A DNA stretch of 64,000 nt from an uncultured Lachnospiraceae bacterium (GCA_902779395.1 CACZBK010000004.1:24043-88042); one strand, 5' to 3'. Numbered from the stretch's first letter, positions 28,627 to 39,733 are shown. Notes: generated by a model not told the origin, from the letters alone. Translations and numbers: made by a program.

Positions 28627-31089
28627 TTACTTATCATTCAGGCTGTCGAGGATGGCATCCGAAATATCCTTATATTTTTTTTCATATTCTTCCACAGCTT
28701 CTTCAGGGGTCTTTTTTCTGCGCGCTACATCCAGTATAAGCTGGTCCCTGCCGGCGACAAGCTTTCTGGCTTCGGCTCCCATGGAGTTCAGATCTGCATA
28801 TACAGGTGCAGGAGCACTGTTTTGCATAAAGAAATCCCTGCTCCTTACCACCAGCTCATCTGTCTTTTTCGTTTCTTCCGTGGCGGGAGGCGCGATGACC
28901 ATGTCCCAGTGAGCCCCCGGGGCATATTTAGTCCATAAAGCCTGAACCTCGGCTCCGTCCAGCATTGTTTCGAACAGAGCTTTAAATACAGCCTTTTCGC
29001 GTCCGTCATTATCGTCATCCGCAATAATGACCCACATCGGCGTCTCTGTCCTGTAATAGCCTCCGCAGCTTTCTTTTATTTCCTTTATCGGAGGAAGCAT
29101 AAGAAGCTTATCATCCTCAAGCTCCTCATAAAGCCCGTTATCGTCCATCCGTGAAGTGATCTGCCTCATCCATTCTCCGCTCCAGTATGTATATGCCATA
29201 GCCGAGCGGGATTGATCGTTCTGAGTATACTTCTCACGTATCTGCTTTGACTCAAGCTCAAAAGAATCCGGATCTATTATATTTTCCGAAACAGCACGGT
29301 CTAAGCGCTTCAATGCATTTAAACACTCAGGTTCCAGAAAGCCATCGGTCCAGGCTCCGTTTTTGTAATATACAGACGGATGAGCCTCCAGCCACAATTC
29401 CGGGAGTATATCCGTATAAGGCATGTTCCTGCCGATGATACCATCGGATAAGATCCCGTGATTTCCGCCGCCGCAGAAATACCTAAGCATATCAACATAT
29501 TTTTCAAGACTGTCGATATCCTCTATGCTGTCAATACCGTCGGTATTTGCAGCATAAACATCAAACCAAGCAGCTTTTATATATGTGACGCAGCCGCTGC
29601 CGCAAACAGGTGTAAAACCGAATTGTCCGCCATCGACATCACGGCGGTCATGATTATCAGCATCGGCTATCACCCTGTCTTTAAAAAGGGCATGATCATA
29701 TACTGATGACATATCCCAGAGATATCCGGCTTTCTCGTATTTTTCCATCATGTTGCCGCTCATCAGCACTGCATCGGGATAGCCTTCATCTCCGGGCTTT
29801 CCGTCATTCAGTATCCTTGTAACTTCATCCGTATAGCCGGCTTTTTTTATCTGTGTGACATTAAGCTTTATCTCATGTCCGATCTCTTCTGCAACCGCTT
29901 CCTCCCATTTCTGAACGAATTCTTCGGTTTTCTTTTCGTTTCCCAGAGAATAGCTGTCGTCGATTATCACATTGATCTGCTTAAGTTCATAACCGTCTTC
30001 TTCCTCTTCTGTATCCTTAGGGAGCATATCTCTTTTTTCTTCATCCTTCGCATTTTCAAACAGGCTGTCATGATACTCCCTCAGCTTATCCGTTATGGGC
30101 TTCATACCAAGGATCTCGCTCTCTTTACCGGTCTTTATCCGTATATGCTTCCCGCTCTCGTATTCTATATACAGATCAAGAGAACTGTCCGGGAGATCCT
30201 CCTCATCATCTTTTGCATTTTCATTTCCCATACCATAATAACCCATATCATGATAATGGCGGCCAGCTTCGGTAGAAGCATAAAAAGAATAATCATAGTT
30301 TCTGACCATATCGGTATCTGCTATGATCTGTGTGATCTTATCATAATAATCATCGGGTATCAGCATGAATTCACGGCATGTGATCTTGTTACCGGCCTTA
30401 TCATAGCCCCCTCTTTCCAAGAGTGTAGTCTCATTATCGATCGCTGAAGCGTCATCCACAAGGATACTGTTATATGTATGCTGAATACCGTTTTCCCATA
30501 CAGTTATATCAATACGCCTTATCCGGGAAGTCTCTTTTTCCGGATAAAGGGAATCATTTCCGTTTTCCGAAAAATACCGGGCAAGGAGATCATAAAGCTC
30601 CTCTCCCCATTTTGATCCCGGATCATTTTGTACCGTGAACTCTATCTTCTCACCGCTTGCATAATCTGCGCGGAAATAAGAAGGCCGGAAAGGCTCCGGC
30701 AGCCCTGATACTGTCCTGTAAACTCCGTTCGACTTTGCGATATCATTATCATCGATGATCTTTTGTATTGAAGAGACCAGCCCGTCATCGGCAGGAAGAC
30801 TTATATCCCCCTCCTTCTCCGTTATGGTAAGTGAACCGTTTTCATCTTTTCCGAGGATAAAATGAAACTTATGCCGCCCCGAAGAAGTCCAGCGTGAATT
30901 TAGATAATAATAGGTTTCCAGCGCAGTAAGCTCTTTTGAATTTATCACCTTGGGAGCATCGGGATCAGTCTTGTCGGTAACTACGCCTCCGGAATTGCCG
31001 GGGTTATTTTCTGATGAGCATCCGGAAAATAAAGTTGCCAATGCCGTAAGTATTCCAGCCATGACGATCCACCATTTTAAGCCTTTCAT
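28627..31089 (-). CDS. Extracellular solute-binding lipoprotein with duplicated N-terminal domain
   Basis: This 820-residue lipoprotein has signal peptide and lipobox LFSGC, with Cys24 lipidated. About residues 380-790 look like a family-1 ABC-transporter binding protein: INVIIDDSYSLG, PDAVLMSGNMMEKYEKAGYLWDM, SAMAYTYWSGEWMRQI. Residues about 50-370 are not part of that family. They hold two similar units, each a helix with DxxxxIxxIIxDxD (VSSIQKIIDDNDIAK / YDKITQIIADTDMVR) followed by YxSGxxIxxxxG (YASGEKIEF / YESGKHIRI). No ABC permease or ATPase is nearby; instead it heads the feoAB-corA unit. GAGGA lies upstream of the ATG. Confidence 0.8.
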   Translation of the reverse strand: MKGLKWWIVMAGILTALATLFSGCSSENNPGNSGGVVTDKTDPDAPKVINSKELTALETYYYLNSRWTSSGRHKFHFILGKDENGSLTITEKEGDISLPADDGLVSSIQKIIDDNDIAKSNGVYRTVSGLPEPFRPSYFRADYASGEKIEFTVQNDPGSKWGEELYDLLARYFSENGNDSLYPEKETSRIRRIDITVWENGIQHTYNSILVDDASAIDNETTLLERGGYDKAGNKITCREFMLIPDDYYDKITQIIADTDMVRNYDYSFYASTEAGRHYHDMGYYGMGNENAKDDEEDLPDSSLDLYIEYESGKHIRIKTGKESEILGMKPITDKLREYHDSLFENAKDEEKRDMLPKDTEEEEDGYELKQINVIIDDSYSLGNEKKTEEFVQKWEEAVAEEIGHEIKLNVTQIKKAGYTDEVTRILNDGKPGDEGYPDAVLMSGNMMEKYEKAGYLWDMSSVYDHALFKDRVIADADNHDRRDVDGGQFGFTPVCGSGCVTYIKAAWFDVYAANTDGIDSIEDIDSLEKYVDMLRYFCGGGNHGILSDGIIGRNMPYTDILPELWLEAHPSVYYKNGAWTDGFLEPECLNALKRLDRAVSENIIDPDSFELESKQIREKYTQNDQSRSAMAYTYWSGEWMRQITSRMDDNGLYEELEDDKLLMLPPIKEIKESCGGYYRTETPMWVIIADDDNDGREKAVFKALFETMLDGAEVQALWTKYAPGAHWDMVIAPPATEETKKTDELVVRSRDFFMQNSAPAPVYADLNSMGAEARKLVAGRDQLILDVARRKKTPEEAVEEYEKKYKDISDAILDSLNDK

Positions 31090-31124
31090 ATTTCAGTCCT
31101 CTTGCACCTTTTATTTACTTCTCT

Positions 31125-31153
31125 ATTTTATCACAAAGTAAGTTACATGTCAT
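31125..31153 (-). promoter_or_regulatory. Promoter of the lipoprotein-feoAB-corA operon
   Basis: ATGACA (31153-31148), 17 bases, then an extended TGA-TAAAAT -10 (31130-31125). The predicted start lies about 28 bases before the ATG at 31089. No Fur-type palindrome was recognised around it. Confidence 0.6.
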
Positions 31154-31196
31154 TTGATCCTTTAGGCAGCATATTTCCTTTCGGCGGCCCCGCGAT

Positions 31197-31232
31197 AAAA
31201 AAAGCGGATGATGTAACTCACCCGCTTTTTTA
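31197..31232 (-). terminator. Terminator after the chemoreceptor gene
   Basis: AAAAAAGCGG pairs with CCGCTTTTTT around a 14-base loop, 19 bases past the MCP stop. It has A/T-runs on both sides. Confidence 0.88.
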
Positions 31233-31250
31233 TACCGTTTTGAAATACTT

Positions 31251-33320
31251 TTACGTCAATGTGAAGAAAGATATGGCTTCGCTCATATTTTCGTTTATCT
31301 TTCTCATCTCAGTGGTGGAATTCTGTGTATCTTCACATGCCTGTGCCACGGTCTGACATGAAGCAGCTACTTCCTCTGCCGAAGCTCCCAGTTCCTCGGA
31401 TATAGCTCCCAGGTCGGTAGTAGCATTTGTAAGCTCCACTTTGATACCGTCTAAGGTGCCTGCCATATGGCGTATGGTCTCTATCTCACTGATAGATGCC
31501 TCAACGGAATCGGACAGTACATTGAATTTCTCCTGAGCCTGCTCTATGTCAGCCTGTTCTCTGCTTATAACATCAAAGACGCGGTTAGATATATCAACAG
31601 TCCCGTTAGAGAGTACTATGACATTTTCTATGATACGCTTGATCTCCTTCGCCGATTCCGCCGAAGAATCCGCAAGGCTCCTTATCTCATCGGCTACTAC
31701 TGCAAATCCGCGGCCTGCCTCTCCGGCACGTGCAGCTTCTATGGAAGCATTAAGTGAAAGCAGATTTGTCTGAGCCGCGATGGATTCGATAGCCTGGATA
31801 GCCGAGCCTATATCAGAGATAGCCGAGTTGGTCTCATTGATCTTTCCGCTGATCTCCTGCATTGCCGCTACAGATTCATTAGCACCTGCATAAACCGATC
31901 TCATGCACTCCGTAGCATCGCTATTGGCGCTCTTGATCGTCTGGGAAGCATTGTAAAGGTTTTCGACATTATCATTAAGCTGCTCGATGTTATCGCCAAG
32001 GTCTGCGGCCTTTTCAGCCATGATCTGGGCATTTTCAGCAACAGACTGTGAAGTCTGTGAAACCTCGTTCACTGCAGCGCTGATCTGTGAGATGGACTGT
32101 GCATTATTTCCGGTCATGCTGTCTACGCTCACGATGGAATTATTCAGATCACCTGCCGCATCCATAACAGACTTCATCGAATCTCCCAATGCAGCCCTCA
32201 GTACCTGGAAGGAATTGATTATGCTTATGGTTTCTTTGATATGTGATTTGGCCGCACATCCCGCTGCCACATCGCCTGTACTCAGTCTGTCGAGCGATCT
32301 TGCTATCTGGATGAGAGGTACGGATATCATACGTTCGATGATAAGTGCCGATATGGTAAAGATCACTATACACAGGATACATATGAGGATCGTATTGTTC
32401 CTTATCTCCCTGACGCCCGAAAGCACATCATCTTCATCCGCGGTAAGAACTGCGATATACGCTCCGTCTGCTCCTATATAGTATCCCGCATATTTGATCT
32501 TTCCCTTATATTCATATTCGATAAGATCAGGCACGGGCATCTCACCCCTTTCAAGTCCTTCCACAAGACTCTTTACTGCAGCATTCTCTACCGGCTGCCC
32601 TATCTTTGCTTCGTCGGGATGATGAAGCATGGTACCGTGCGAATCCACAAAGTAAATATATGCCGTATCCAGATCCAGATCACTTACATCAGATATACGT
32701 GACGCGATATCCTGTACATAAAATCCGCAGCCGCAGAATCCTATAGGCTGACCGTCATAAATGATCGGAGTATACATTGACATGATATTTGCACCGGATG
32801 CCGGACTGACCATGATACCGGTGTTAAATACCCCGTCTGCTGCCCCCATGATGGAACTTTGAAGCGAAGTGAGGCTTTCTCCTTTTCTTAATACCATTCC
32901 TATTGCCGGTGCATTGGGGTGGGTATATACCTGTGAATTCCAATCTGCCAGATAAAGACCTTCCCAGCCGCTCAGCGATCCGAAATAATCCAGCGTGTAC
33001 TGCTGGGCAACGGCCTGTTTTTCGGCGTCATCCGGTGCCAGCAAAGCTTCCCTGAGTACCGGAGACTGTGCATACCCTTTCAGTATCTCCTTATTCTTTA
33101 CGACCATAGTATCAAAAGTATTTCCCACATCGCTTATAACCTGTACCAGTGAATCATGGGTATAAGTCTTGATCTCTTTCTTACTCTTTTCGACAGAGGT
33201 GATGCCGATGATGACTGAAGCTACGACCAAAGGGATCAGCGCAAAAAGAATAAGTGTCATGCGCATGTTTAGCTTTGATGTAGGCGTATTACCGGTTTTA
33301 CTGCTTTCATGAGATGCCAT
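31251..33320 (-). CDS. Methyl-accepting chemotaxis protein with extracellular Cache domain
   Basis: This 689-residue membrane receptor signals to CheA/CheW and flagella. The first membrane segment is about 22-46 ([19 protein letters not shown]). The extracytoplasmic dCache-type domain spans about 50-305 ([36 protein letters not shown]). The second membrane segment is about 310-335, then HAMP and a long helical signalling domain with tip [20 protein letters not shown]. The ligand is unknown; dCache receptors mostly bind amino acids or other small ions. GAAGGGAG lies upstream of the ATG. It is transcribed alone, with its own promoter and terminator. Confidence 0.93.
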   Translation of the reverse strand: MASHESSKTGNTPTSKLNMRMTLILFALIPLVVASVIIGITSVEKSKKEIKTYTHDSLVQVISDVGNTFDTMVVKNKEILKGYAQSPVLREALLAPDDAEKQAVAQQYTLDYFGSLSGWEGLYLADWNSQVYTHPNAPAIGMVLRKGESLTSLQSSIMGAADGVFNTGIMVSPASGANIMSMYTPIIYDGQPIGFCGCGFYVQDIASRISDVSDLDLDTAYIYFVDSHGTMLHHPDEAKIGQPVENAAVKSLVEGLERGEMPVPDLIEYEYKGKIKYAGYYIGADGAYIAVLTADEDDVLSGVREIRNNTILICILCIVIFTISALIIERMISVPLIQIARSLDRLSTGDVAAGCAAKSHIKETISIINSFQVLRAALGDSMKSVMDAAGDLNNSIVSVDSMTGNNAQSISQISAAVNEVSQTSQSVAENAQIMAEKAADLGDNIEQLNDNVENLYNASQTIKSANSDATECMRSVYAGANESVAAMQEISGKINETNSAISDIGSAIQAIESIAAQTNLLSLNASIEAARAGEAGRGFAVVADEIRSLADSSAESAKEIKRIIENVIVLSNGTVDISNRVFDVISREQADIEQAQEKFNVLSDSVEASISEIETIRHMAGTLDGIKVELTNATTDLGAISEELGASAEEVAASCQTVAQACEDTQNSTTEMRKINENMSEAISFFTLT

Positions 33321-33385
33321 ATGTTTTCTCCCTTCCTCTTTTTGTCTCCGGAAAAGCGGTACTATATCCGAAGCACTTTCGTCAT

Positions 33386-33414
33386 ATTATACCATATCAT
33401 CATCCGATTGTGTA
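33386..33414 (-). promoter_or_regulatory. Promoter of the Cache chemoreceptor gene
   Basis: TACACA (33414-33409), 17 bases, extended TGG-TATAAT (33391-33386). The -10 is perfect and the -35 matches four of six bases. Confidence 0.6.
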
Positions 33415-33439
33415 TAGTTTTTGTCATTATTTTACAAAA

Positions 33440-34069
33440 CTAAAAGAGGGGATTATACTCTTTTTCATGACCTATAGTGGTAGCCGGCCCGTGTCCCGGA
33501 TACACCACGGTATCATCCGGCAGTACAAAAAGCTTATCCCGGACCGATTCACGCAGGCTTGTAAGCTTTCCGGTAGGAAAATCCGTTCTTCCGTAGGATT
33601 CCGCAAAAAGTGTATCCCCGCCTATAAGTATGCCTGCTTCCTCAAAATAAAAACAGCAGCTTCCTATGGTATGTCCCGGGGTACCGATGACCCTGCAGCT
33701 TTTGCTGCCGTAAGTAAGTATGTCTCCGTCATTAAAGAAACCATCGGCGCTCAGCGTCACCGGCCTGTGCATCTGAGCCGATACATTTACATATGCATCT
33801 TCAAGCAGCACCTTTTCCGCTTCCATGGCGTAGATCTTTGCACCGCTTTCTTTACGGAGCGCATCCGCCCCGCCTATATGATCAAAATGTCCGTGTGTAA
33901 GAAGTATCACTTCGATCTTAAAGCCTTTTTCATTAAGTTTGTCATTGATATGCTTTCCGGATGAAGCCGGGTCAAAGAATATTACATTCTCTTCTCCCTC
34001 ACGGTATACAAAAAAACAGTTGGTCTGCATATCCCCTACTACCATTTTTCCTACTTTAAGCTCTGCCAT
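33440..34069 (-). CDS. Metallo-beta-lactamase-fold hydrolase (glyoxalase II-like)
   Basis: This 209-residue cytosolic protein is a binuclear metal hydrolase with the motif THGHFDHIGGAD, then GTPGHTIGSCCFYFE, GGDTLFAESYGRTDF and VYPGHGPATTIGHE. The length and order match small glyoxalase II-like proteins of Firmicutes (YqgX type) that may act on thioesters such as S-lactoyl-bacillithiol. The true substrate is unknown. It is the last gene of the run from ptb; 17 bases separate it from the rhomboid gene. Confidence 0.88.
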   Translation of the reverse strand: MAELKVGKMVVGDMQTNCFFVYREGEENVIFFDPASSGKHINDKLNEKGFKIEVILLTHGHFDHIGGADALRKESGAKIYAMEAEKVLLEDAYVNVSAQMHRPVTLSADGFFNDGDILTYGSKSCRVIGTPGHTIGSCCFYFEEAGILIGGDTLFAESYGRTDFPTGKLTSLRESVRDKLFVLPDDTVVYPGHGPATTIGHEKEYNPLF

Positions 34070-34086
34070 GACTGTGTATCCTCTCT

Positions 34087-34665
34087 TTATTTTTTCTTTG
34101 CTGTTATGTTCAGTATATAACCGGCTATGCCACCCACTATACCTCCGATTATATGGGACAGGTTAGAGATATTGTCATTTTCGAACAAGCCCTGGAATAT
34201 CTCTTTCCCGATATAAATAAAAGCCACAAGGATAAACGAAAGGGGTATCTCGCCCTTATTAAAGCTTGTAAATGATGTCATAAGGATAAAGGCAAAAACC
34301 ACACCGCTTGCGCCGCATAACGCCACAGACGGAAAGAATACGGAATTGATCACGGAAGTAACGAAGGCGGTTATAAGTATCACCTCCAGTACTTTTCCCG
34401 ATCCGTACTTTTCCTCAAGCATGGGCCCAAGTAAAAGGATATATGCCATATTTCCGATAAAATGATCCCAGCCGGAATGGCCAAGGACATGTGTGAAAAG
34501 CCTGACGGGATCAAGGATCGAGAACCCGTTCGTATGATAAGTCATAAACAGTAAGCGTGTAAGAAAACCTCCGGTGATAAAACCAAGGATCAGCGCAACA
34601 AAACATAATAAAGCAAAACTCAGGACCACAGGTGCATTAACAGATACAGTCAGTTTCTTTTTCAT
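34087..34665 (-). CDS. Rhomboid-family intramembrane serine protease
   Basis: This 192-residue protein has six predicted membrane segments. The catalytic Ser lies in CGASGVVFAF and the His in LSHIIGGIVGG, matching the GxSG...H dyad. HSGWDHFIGNM carries the conserved His and Asn of the oxyanion region. It cleaves membrane-protein substrates; none can be inferred. AAGGGGG precedes the ATG. It sits between the rRNA methyltransferase-like gene and the MBL hydrolase. Confidence 0.9.
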   Translation of the reverse strand: MKKKLTVSVNAPVVLSFALLCFVALILGFITGGFLTRLLFMTYHTNGFSILDPVRLFTHVLGHSGWDHFIGNMAYILLLGPMLEEKYGSGKVLEVILITAFVTSVINSVFFPSVALCGASGVVFAFILMTSFTSFNKGEIPLSFILVAFIYIGKEIFQGLFENDNISNLSHIIGGIVGGIAGYILNITAKKK

Positions 34666-34697
34666 ATCGTTCCCCCTTATTTTATATGCTTTTGCTC

Positions 34698-35942
34698 TTA
34701 CTTTTCCTCACTTACCCTGAAGATATAGAATTTAAGATAATATGATTCATCAGCAGCCCAGAGAATGGGATGATCCGGTGCCTGAGTACGGAATTCCACC
34801 TGTATAAGGCGTTTATGTACGGCTTTTGCTGCCTGCGCTATCACTTCGGTGAACAGTTCCTGGGTCATAAAATGAGAGCAGGAACATGTAGCCAGAAAAC
34901 CGCCGTCACGTACAAGCTTAAGCCCCTTCATGTTTATCTCACGATATCCTTTCATGGCATTTTTAGTAGCTTCACGTGATTTGGTAAAAGCAGGCGGATC
35001 CAGTATCACCACATCATAACGTTCTCCCTCTTCATAAAGCCGCGGAAGCTCATCAAGGACATTGGCTTCTTTAAAACGTACCACATCCTGCAGGCCGTTA
35101 CGCTCCGCATTGGCTTTTGCCTGAGATACCGCATAAGCGGAAATATCAAGGCCTGTAACGTCTGTCGCACCTGCGTATGCACAGTTAAGAGCGAATGTCC
35201 CCATATGCGTAAAACAGTCAAGAACACGTATATCACTATCCACAGTCTTCAGACCACAGATCAGTTTCTGCATTGCCAGACGGTTATACTTCTGATCTAG
35301 AAAGAATCCGGTCTTCTGACCGTTGACCACATCGACAAGATATCTGACTCCGTTTTCCGTGATCTCTGCATCGGTATCAAACTCATCGCCGATAAAACCT
35401 TTAAAAGGCTCCATCCCTTCCTTTTTTCTCACAGGTGCATCGGAACGTTCATATATGCCCCTTATGTTTATACCCTCGTTCTTAAGAAGCTTAATAAGCT
35501 CATCAAGAATCAGCGGTTTTAATCTGTCTATACCAAGAGCAAGACTCTCAACCACCAGCACATCGGAATACTTATCTATCACTATTCCGGGCAGATGATC
35601 GGCTTCACCGAATATCAGCCTGCAGCAGTTAAGATCTTCCGGTCTTAATACAGTCTTTCTGTAAGTCAGCGAATCAAAAACACGGCGGCGGATAAATTCT
35701 TCCGTCACCGTCTGCTGTCTGCTCCTTGTGAGCATTCTGATACGTATCTTTGAATTCTGGTTGATAAAACCGGCACCTAAAGGAAAACCATCAAAATCGC
35801 TGACTTTTACGATGTCACCGTTTTTGAAGGTTCCGCTGATAGAAGCTATTTCATTGTCATATATCCAGACACCGCCTGCCTTCAGGCTGCGCCCTTCTCC
35901 CTTTTTCAGGGTAACAGTAGAATTCCTTACAAGATCATCCAT
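34698..35942 (-). CDS. RlmI/RlmK-like SAM-dependent rRNA methyltransferase
   Basis: This 414-residue protein is a cytosine-C5 rRNA methyltransferase candidate. The N-terminal PUA domain spans 1-75 (LKKGEGRSLKAGGVWIYDNEI). The Rossmann methyltransferase domain contains VLDCFTHMGTFALNCAYAGA (motif I), VTGLDISAYAVSQAKANAERNG, and motif IV/VI VILDPPAFTKSR. A CSCSHFM segment follows. Its ATG shares one base with the prfB stop (TAATG), so translation is probably coupled. Exact target nucleotide unknown. Confidence 0.9.
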   Translation of the reverse strand: MDDLVRNSTVTLKKGEGRSLKAGGVWIYDNEIASISGTFKNGDIVKVSDFDGFPLGAGFINQNSKIRIRMLTRSRQQTVTEEFIRRRVFDSLTYRKTVLRPEDLNCCRLIFGEADHLPGIVIDKYSDVLVVESLALGIDRLKPLILDELIKLLKNEGINIRGIYERSDAPVRKKEGMEPFKGFIGDEFDTDAEITENGVRYLVDVVNGQKTGFFLDQKYNRLAMQKLICGLKTVDSDIRVLDCFTHMGTFALNCAYAGATDVTGLDISAYAVSQAKANAERNGLQDVVRFKEANVLDELPRLYEEGERYDVVILDPPAFTKSREATKNAMKGYREINMKGLKLVRDGGFLATCSCSHFMTQELFTEVIAQAAKAVHKRLIQVEFRTQAPDHPILWAADESYYLKFYIFRVSEEK

Positions 35943-37084
35943 TATTCCGCATCATCCGCTTCAACGCTCTCAAGAAGGGCCCCCTGGCTCTTTTTCTTAA
36001 GATAAGCATTAATGAAACGATCGATATCGCCGTCCAATACTGCGTCGGCATTTCCCGTTTCTTCCTGCGTACGCAGATCCTTGACCAGCTGATAAGGCTG
36101 CAGGAAGTATGAACGTATCTGGCTTCCCCAGGCGATCGACTTAAGATCACCCTGTATGCCCTTCATCTTAGCCTCTTCCTCTGCCTGCTTAAGGACGAGC
36201 AGTTTACCGCGGAGCATCTCCATAGCCTTGTCCTTGTTCTGGAACTGTGAACGCTCATTCTGACACTGTACCACTATACCGGTAGGCAGATGGGTGATAC
36301 GTATAGCAGAAGAGGTCTTGTTTATATGCTGACCGCCGGCACCGCTTGAACGGTAGGTATCGATACGCAGATCATCGGGATTGATCTCTATACCCGCATC
36401 TCCTTCAAGCTCCGGGACAACATCAACAGATACAAAGCTGGTCTGGCGTTTACCCTGGGCATTGAAAGGCGAGATCCTTACAAGCCTGTGAACTCCCTGC
36501 TCCGAGCGCAGGTATCCGTAGGCATTCTCTCCGTTAACCTGGAAGTCTACGGATTTGATACCGGCTTCATCACCATCCTGCTGGTCTAAAAGCTCGATGG
36601 TAAAGCCCTTCTTGTCCGCCCAGTGGCTGTACATACGAAAGAGCATGGATGCCCAGTCACAGCTTTCGGTACCGCCTGCACCTGCATTGATACGCATTAT
36701 CGCGTTATTAGCATCATATTCGCCGGTAAGAAGAGTCTGCAGACGCAGCACCTCGAGTTCCTCTATGAAGGAGTCGAGTTCTGAACGCACCTCTTCTATC
36801 ATTGAGCTGTCATTCTCCTCATTTCCCATCTCGATAAGAGTCTGGATATCCTCAAAAGCCTGATTCAGAGAATCACACTTTTCCACCGTATCCTTTTTGT
36901 TCTTAGCTTCCTTGGTAAGCTTGTTCGCACGGTCGGGATCGTTCCAGAACTCGGGAGAAGCCATCTCCATATCAAGCTCTTCTATCCGTCTTTTTTTATT
37001 ATCGATATCTAAGGAGTCACATACTTCTTTAAGGCTGTCCTTATACTGCATGAGCTCCAGTTTCATCTGGTCTAACTCTACCAT
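35942..37084 (-). CDS. prfB: Peptide chain release factor 2
   Basis: It releases peptides at UAA and UGA. The 380-residue protein has the RF2 tripeptide in VRISPFNAQGKRQTS (SPF) and the catalytic GGQ in SSGAGGQHINKTSSAI. The frame is continuous through the segment SLKEVCDSLDIDN, where most bacteria have an in-frame UGA and programmed +1 frameshift. Here the codons read TCC TTA GAT, so that autoregulation is absent. It lies just after secA, a common Firmicute order. Confidence 0.97.
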   Translation of the reverse strand: MVELDQMKLELMQYKDSLKEVCDSLDIDNKKRRIEELDMEMASPEFWNDPDRANKLTKEAKNKKDTVEKCDSLNQAFEDIQTLIEMGNEENDSSMIEEVRSELDSFIEELEVLRLQTLLTGEYDANNAIMRINAGAGGTESCDWASMLFRMYSHWADKKGFTIELLDQQDGDEAGIKSVDFQVNGENAYGYLRSEQGVHRLVRISPFNAQGKRQTSFVSVDVVPELEGDAGIEINPDDLRIDTYRSSGAGGQHINKTSSAIRITHLPTGIVVQCQNERSQFQNKDKAMEMLRGKLLVLKQAEEEAKMKGIQGDLKSIAWGSQIRSYFLQPYQLVKDLRTQEETGNADAVLDGDIDRFINAYLKKKSQGALLESVEADDAE

Positions 37085-37138
37085 ATTTATAATCCTTAAT
37101 AAATTCTATAAAGCCGAAAGGCGATTCCCTCTCTGTGA

Positions 37139-39730
37139 CTATTCCATCATCCCATGGCAGTTCTTATATTTCTTTCCGCTGCCGCAGGGGCAGGGATCGT
37201 TGGGATAGATCTTAGGTGTATCACGCTTCTTAGGCTGCTTCTGAAGGCTCTCGTCTTTGTTGGTACCGGTAACCTTTGCAACCTGCTCTCTCTCTACCTT
37301 CTGCTCTACCTTTACCGCAAAGAGAAGACGTACCGTATCCTCTTTGATAGCGCTCTCCATTGCGCCGAACATATCAAAGGCACTCATCTTATATTCGGCA
37401 AGAGGATCCTTCTGGCCCATGCTCGCAAGGCCGGATGCCTTCTCCAGCTGATCCATATCATCAATGTGGCTCATCCACTTACGGTCGATAACACGCAGGA
37501 GGATAACACGCTCCACTTCACGGATCTGCTCGGGCTCGGGGAATTCAGCTTCCTTGGCTTCGTAAAGCTTGACTGCCTCTTCCTTAAGCTGCTGTGAAAG
37601 AGCATTCTTTTTCTTTGTATCTATCCTGCTTAAGCTGACAGGCTCAAGAGGTATGATAGGCAGCAGCAGGTTGTTCAGCTCGTTCAGATCCCACTGCTCC
37701 GGATTGCCGTCATCGCCTATAACGGTATCTACAGCACCCTCTACTATATCGGTGATCATCTTATATACCACATCACGCATGCTCTCTCCGTTGAGAACAC
37801 GCTTTCTCTCACCGTAGATAACCTCACGCTGCTCATTCATTACCTGATCGTACTGCAGCACGTTCTTACGTCTTGAGAAGTTGTTATTCTCTATACGCTT
37901 CTGTGCTTTTTCTATCGCATTTGAGAGGAGATTATGTTCAATACGCTGGTTCTCCGGTATGCCCATGGCATTGAAAGTATTGATTAGTCTCTCCGATCCG
38001 AATAACCTCATCAGATCATCTTCAAGTGAAATATAGAATACCGACTCACCGGGATCACCCTGACGTCCGGCACGACCACGCAGCTGGTTATCAATACGTC
38101 TTGACTCGTGACGTTCCGTACCGATTATCAGAAGGCCGCCCTTTTCTCTCGCCTCATCATCAAGCTTGATATCGGTACCACGACCTGCCATGTTGGTCGC
38201 AATGGTAACGGCACCGTGGATACCAGCATCAGCAACTATCTCAGCTTCCTGCTCATGGAACTTGGCGTTCAGCACGTTATGCTTGATACCTTCACGGGTA
38301 AGCATGCGGCTCAGCTCTTCCGAAGCATCGATGTTTATGGTACCTACCAGTATGGGTTGCCCCGTTGCATGTGTTTCCTTTATGCGCTCCACTATCTCAT
38401 GAAGCTTTTCCTTACGTGTCTTATATACGCAGTCATTCTGATCGATACGCGCTATAGGCCTGTTTGTAGGGATCGTGATAACATCCATACCGTATATATC
38501 ACGAAACTCCTGTTCCTCGGTAAGCGCCGTACCGGTCATACCTGCTTTTTTCTCAAATTTATTAAAGAAGTTCTGGAATGTGATGGTAGCCAGAGTCATG
38601 GACTCACGCTTGATCTTAACATGCTCCTTAGCTTCGATTGCCTGATGCAGACCGTCAGAGAAACGGCGTCCCGGCATAAGACGTCCGGTAAAGGAGTCTA
38701 CTATGATGACCTTATCATCATCCACCACATAATCCTGATCCTTGAACATCAGATAATTGGCACGAAGCGCCAGTATCATGTTATGCTGGATCTCACTGTT
38801 TTCCGGATCGGCAAGATTTTCTATATGGAAGAACTTCTCAACCCTGTCCACACCGCGTGAGGTAAGAGTCACGTTCTTATCCTTCTCATTGAGCACAAAG
38901 TCTCCGGTCTCTTCCTCTTCCTCTTTGTCGGAACCGAGCATGGAGTCCATTACGGCATCGAGCTTATAGATCATCTCCTCATCCTTGCCGCGCTTCATCT
39001 GTTTTGCCAGCACGTCGCAGACTTCATAAAGCTTGGTAGCCTTACCGCTCTGTCCGGATATGATCAGAGGTGTACGGGCTTCGTCGATAAGGACCGAGTC
39101 GACCTCATCGATGATGGCATAATGCAGGCCACGCTGCACCAGCTGTTCTTTATAGATGACCATATTATCACGCAGATAATCAAAGCCGAGCTCATTATTC
39201 GTGACATAGGTTATATCGCAGTTATATGCTTCACGGCGTTCATCACTCTTCATATCGTTAAGGATGACGCCCACCTTAAGCCCCAAAAACTCGTGTATCT
39301 GGCCCATCCATTCGGCATCACGCTTAGCCAGGTAATCATTGACCGTGACTACGCATACACCCTTGCCTTCAAGCGCATTCAGATATGCGGGAAGGGTAGA
39401 TACCAGGGTCTTACCTTCACCGGTACGCATCTCCGCGATACGTCCCTGATGAAGAACGATACCGCCTATGAGCTGAACACGGAAGTGTTCCATATTAAGG
39501 ACACGCCTGCCGGCCTCTCTTACCGTAGCGTATGCCTCAGGAAGAAGCTGGTCCAGAGTCTCACCTTCGGCAAAACGTTTTTTATATTCGGTCGTTTTAG
39601 CCCTGAGCTCCTCATCCGAAAGAGCCATCATGGTATCCCTGTAGCTCTCAATCTTATCCACGATCGGTTTGATACGTTTAAGCTCCCTTTCGGAATGCGT
39701 ACCAAAGATCTTGTCGATCAAATTTGCCAT
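37139..39730 (-). CDS. secA: Preprotein translocase ATPase SecA
   Basis: This motor pushes unfolded preproteins through SecYEG. At 863 residues it is complete. Motifs include [17 protein letters not shown] (Walker A), [16 protein letters not shown] (Walker B), [10 protein letters not shown], and [10 protein letters not shown]. The C-terminal zinc site is [15 protein letters not shown]. The ATG is 3 bases after the buk stop, and its ribosome binding site (GGAG) lies inside the last buk codons, which implies coupling to butyrate kinase translation. Confidence 0.98.
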   Translation of the reverse strand: MANLIDKIFGTHSERELKRIKPIVDKIESYRDTMMALSDEELRAKTTEYKKRFAEGETLDQLLPEAYATVREAGRRVLNMEHFRVQLIGGIVLHQGRIAEMRTGEGKTLVSTLPAYLNALEGKGVCVVTVNDYLAKRDAEWMGQIHEFLGLKVGVILNDMKSDERREAYNCDITYVTNNELGFDYLRDNMVIYKEQLVQRGLHYAIIDEVDSVLIDEARTPLIISGQSGKATKLYEVCDVLAKQMKRGKDEEMIYKLDAVMDSMLGSDKEEEEETGDFVLNEKDKNVTLTSRGVDRVEKFFHIENLADPENSEIQHNMILALRANYLMFKDQDYVVDDDKVIIVDSFTGRLMPGRRFSDGLHQAIEAKEHVKIKRESMTLATITFQNFFNKFEKKAGMTGTALTEEQEFRDIYGMDVITIPTNRPIARIDQNDCVYKTRKEKLHEIVERIKETHATGQPILVGTINIDASEELSRMLTREGIKHNVLNAKFHEQEAEIVADAGIHGAVTIATNMAGRGTDIKLDDEAREKGGLLIIGTERHESRRIDNQLRGRAGRQGDPGESVFYISLEDDLMRLFGSERLINTFNAMGIPENQRIEHNLLSNAIEKAQKRIENNNFSRRKNVLQYDQVMNEQREVIYGERKRVLNGESMRDVVYKMITDIVEGAVDTVIGDDGNPEQWDLNELNNLLLPIIPLEPVSLSRIDTKKKNALSQQLKEEAVKLYEAKEAEFPEPEQIREVERVILLRVIDRKWMSHIDDMDQLEKASGLASMGQKDPLAEYKMSAFDMFGAMESAIKEDTVRLLFAVKVEQKVEREQVAKVTGTNKDESLQKQPKKRDTPKIYPNDPCPCGSGKKYKNCHGMME

Positions 39731-39733
39731 ATT

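Noticed and set aside
36970-37084. Programmed +1 frameshift in prfB
   Set aside because: I looked for an in-frame UGA with CUU-UGA-C near codon 25; the frame is continuous, so there is none.
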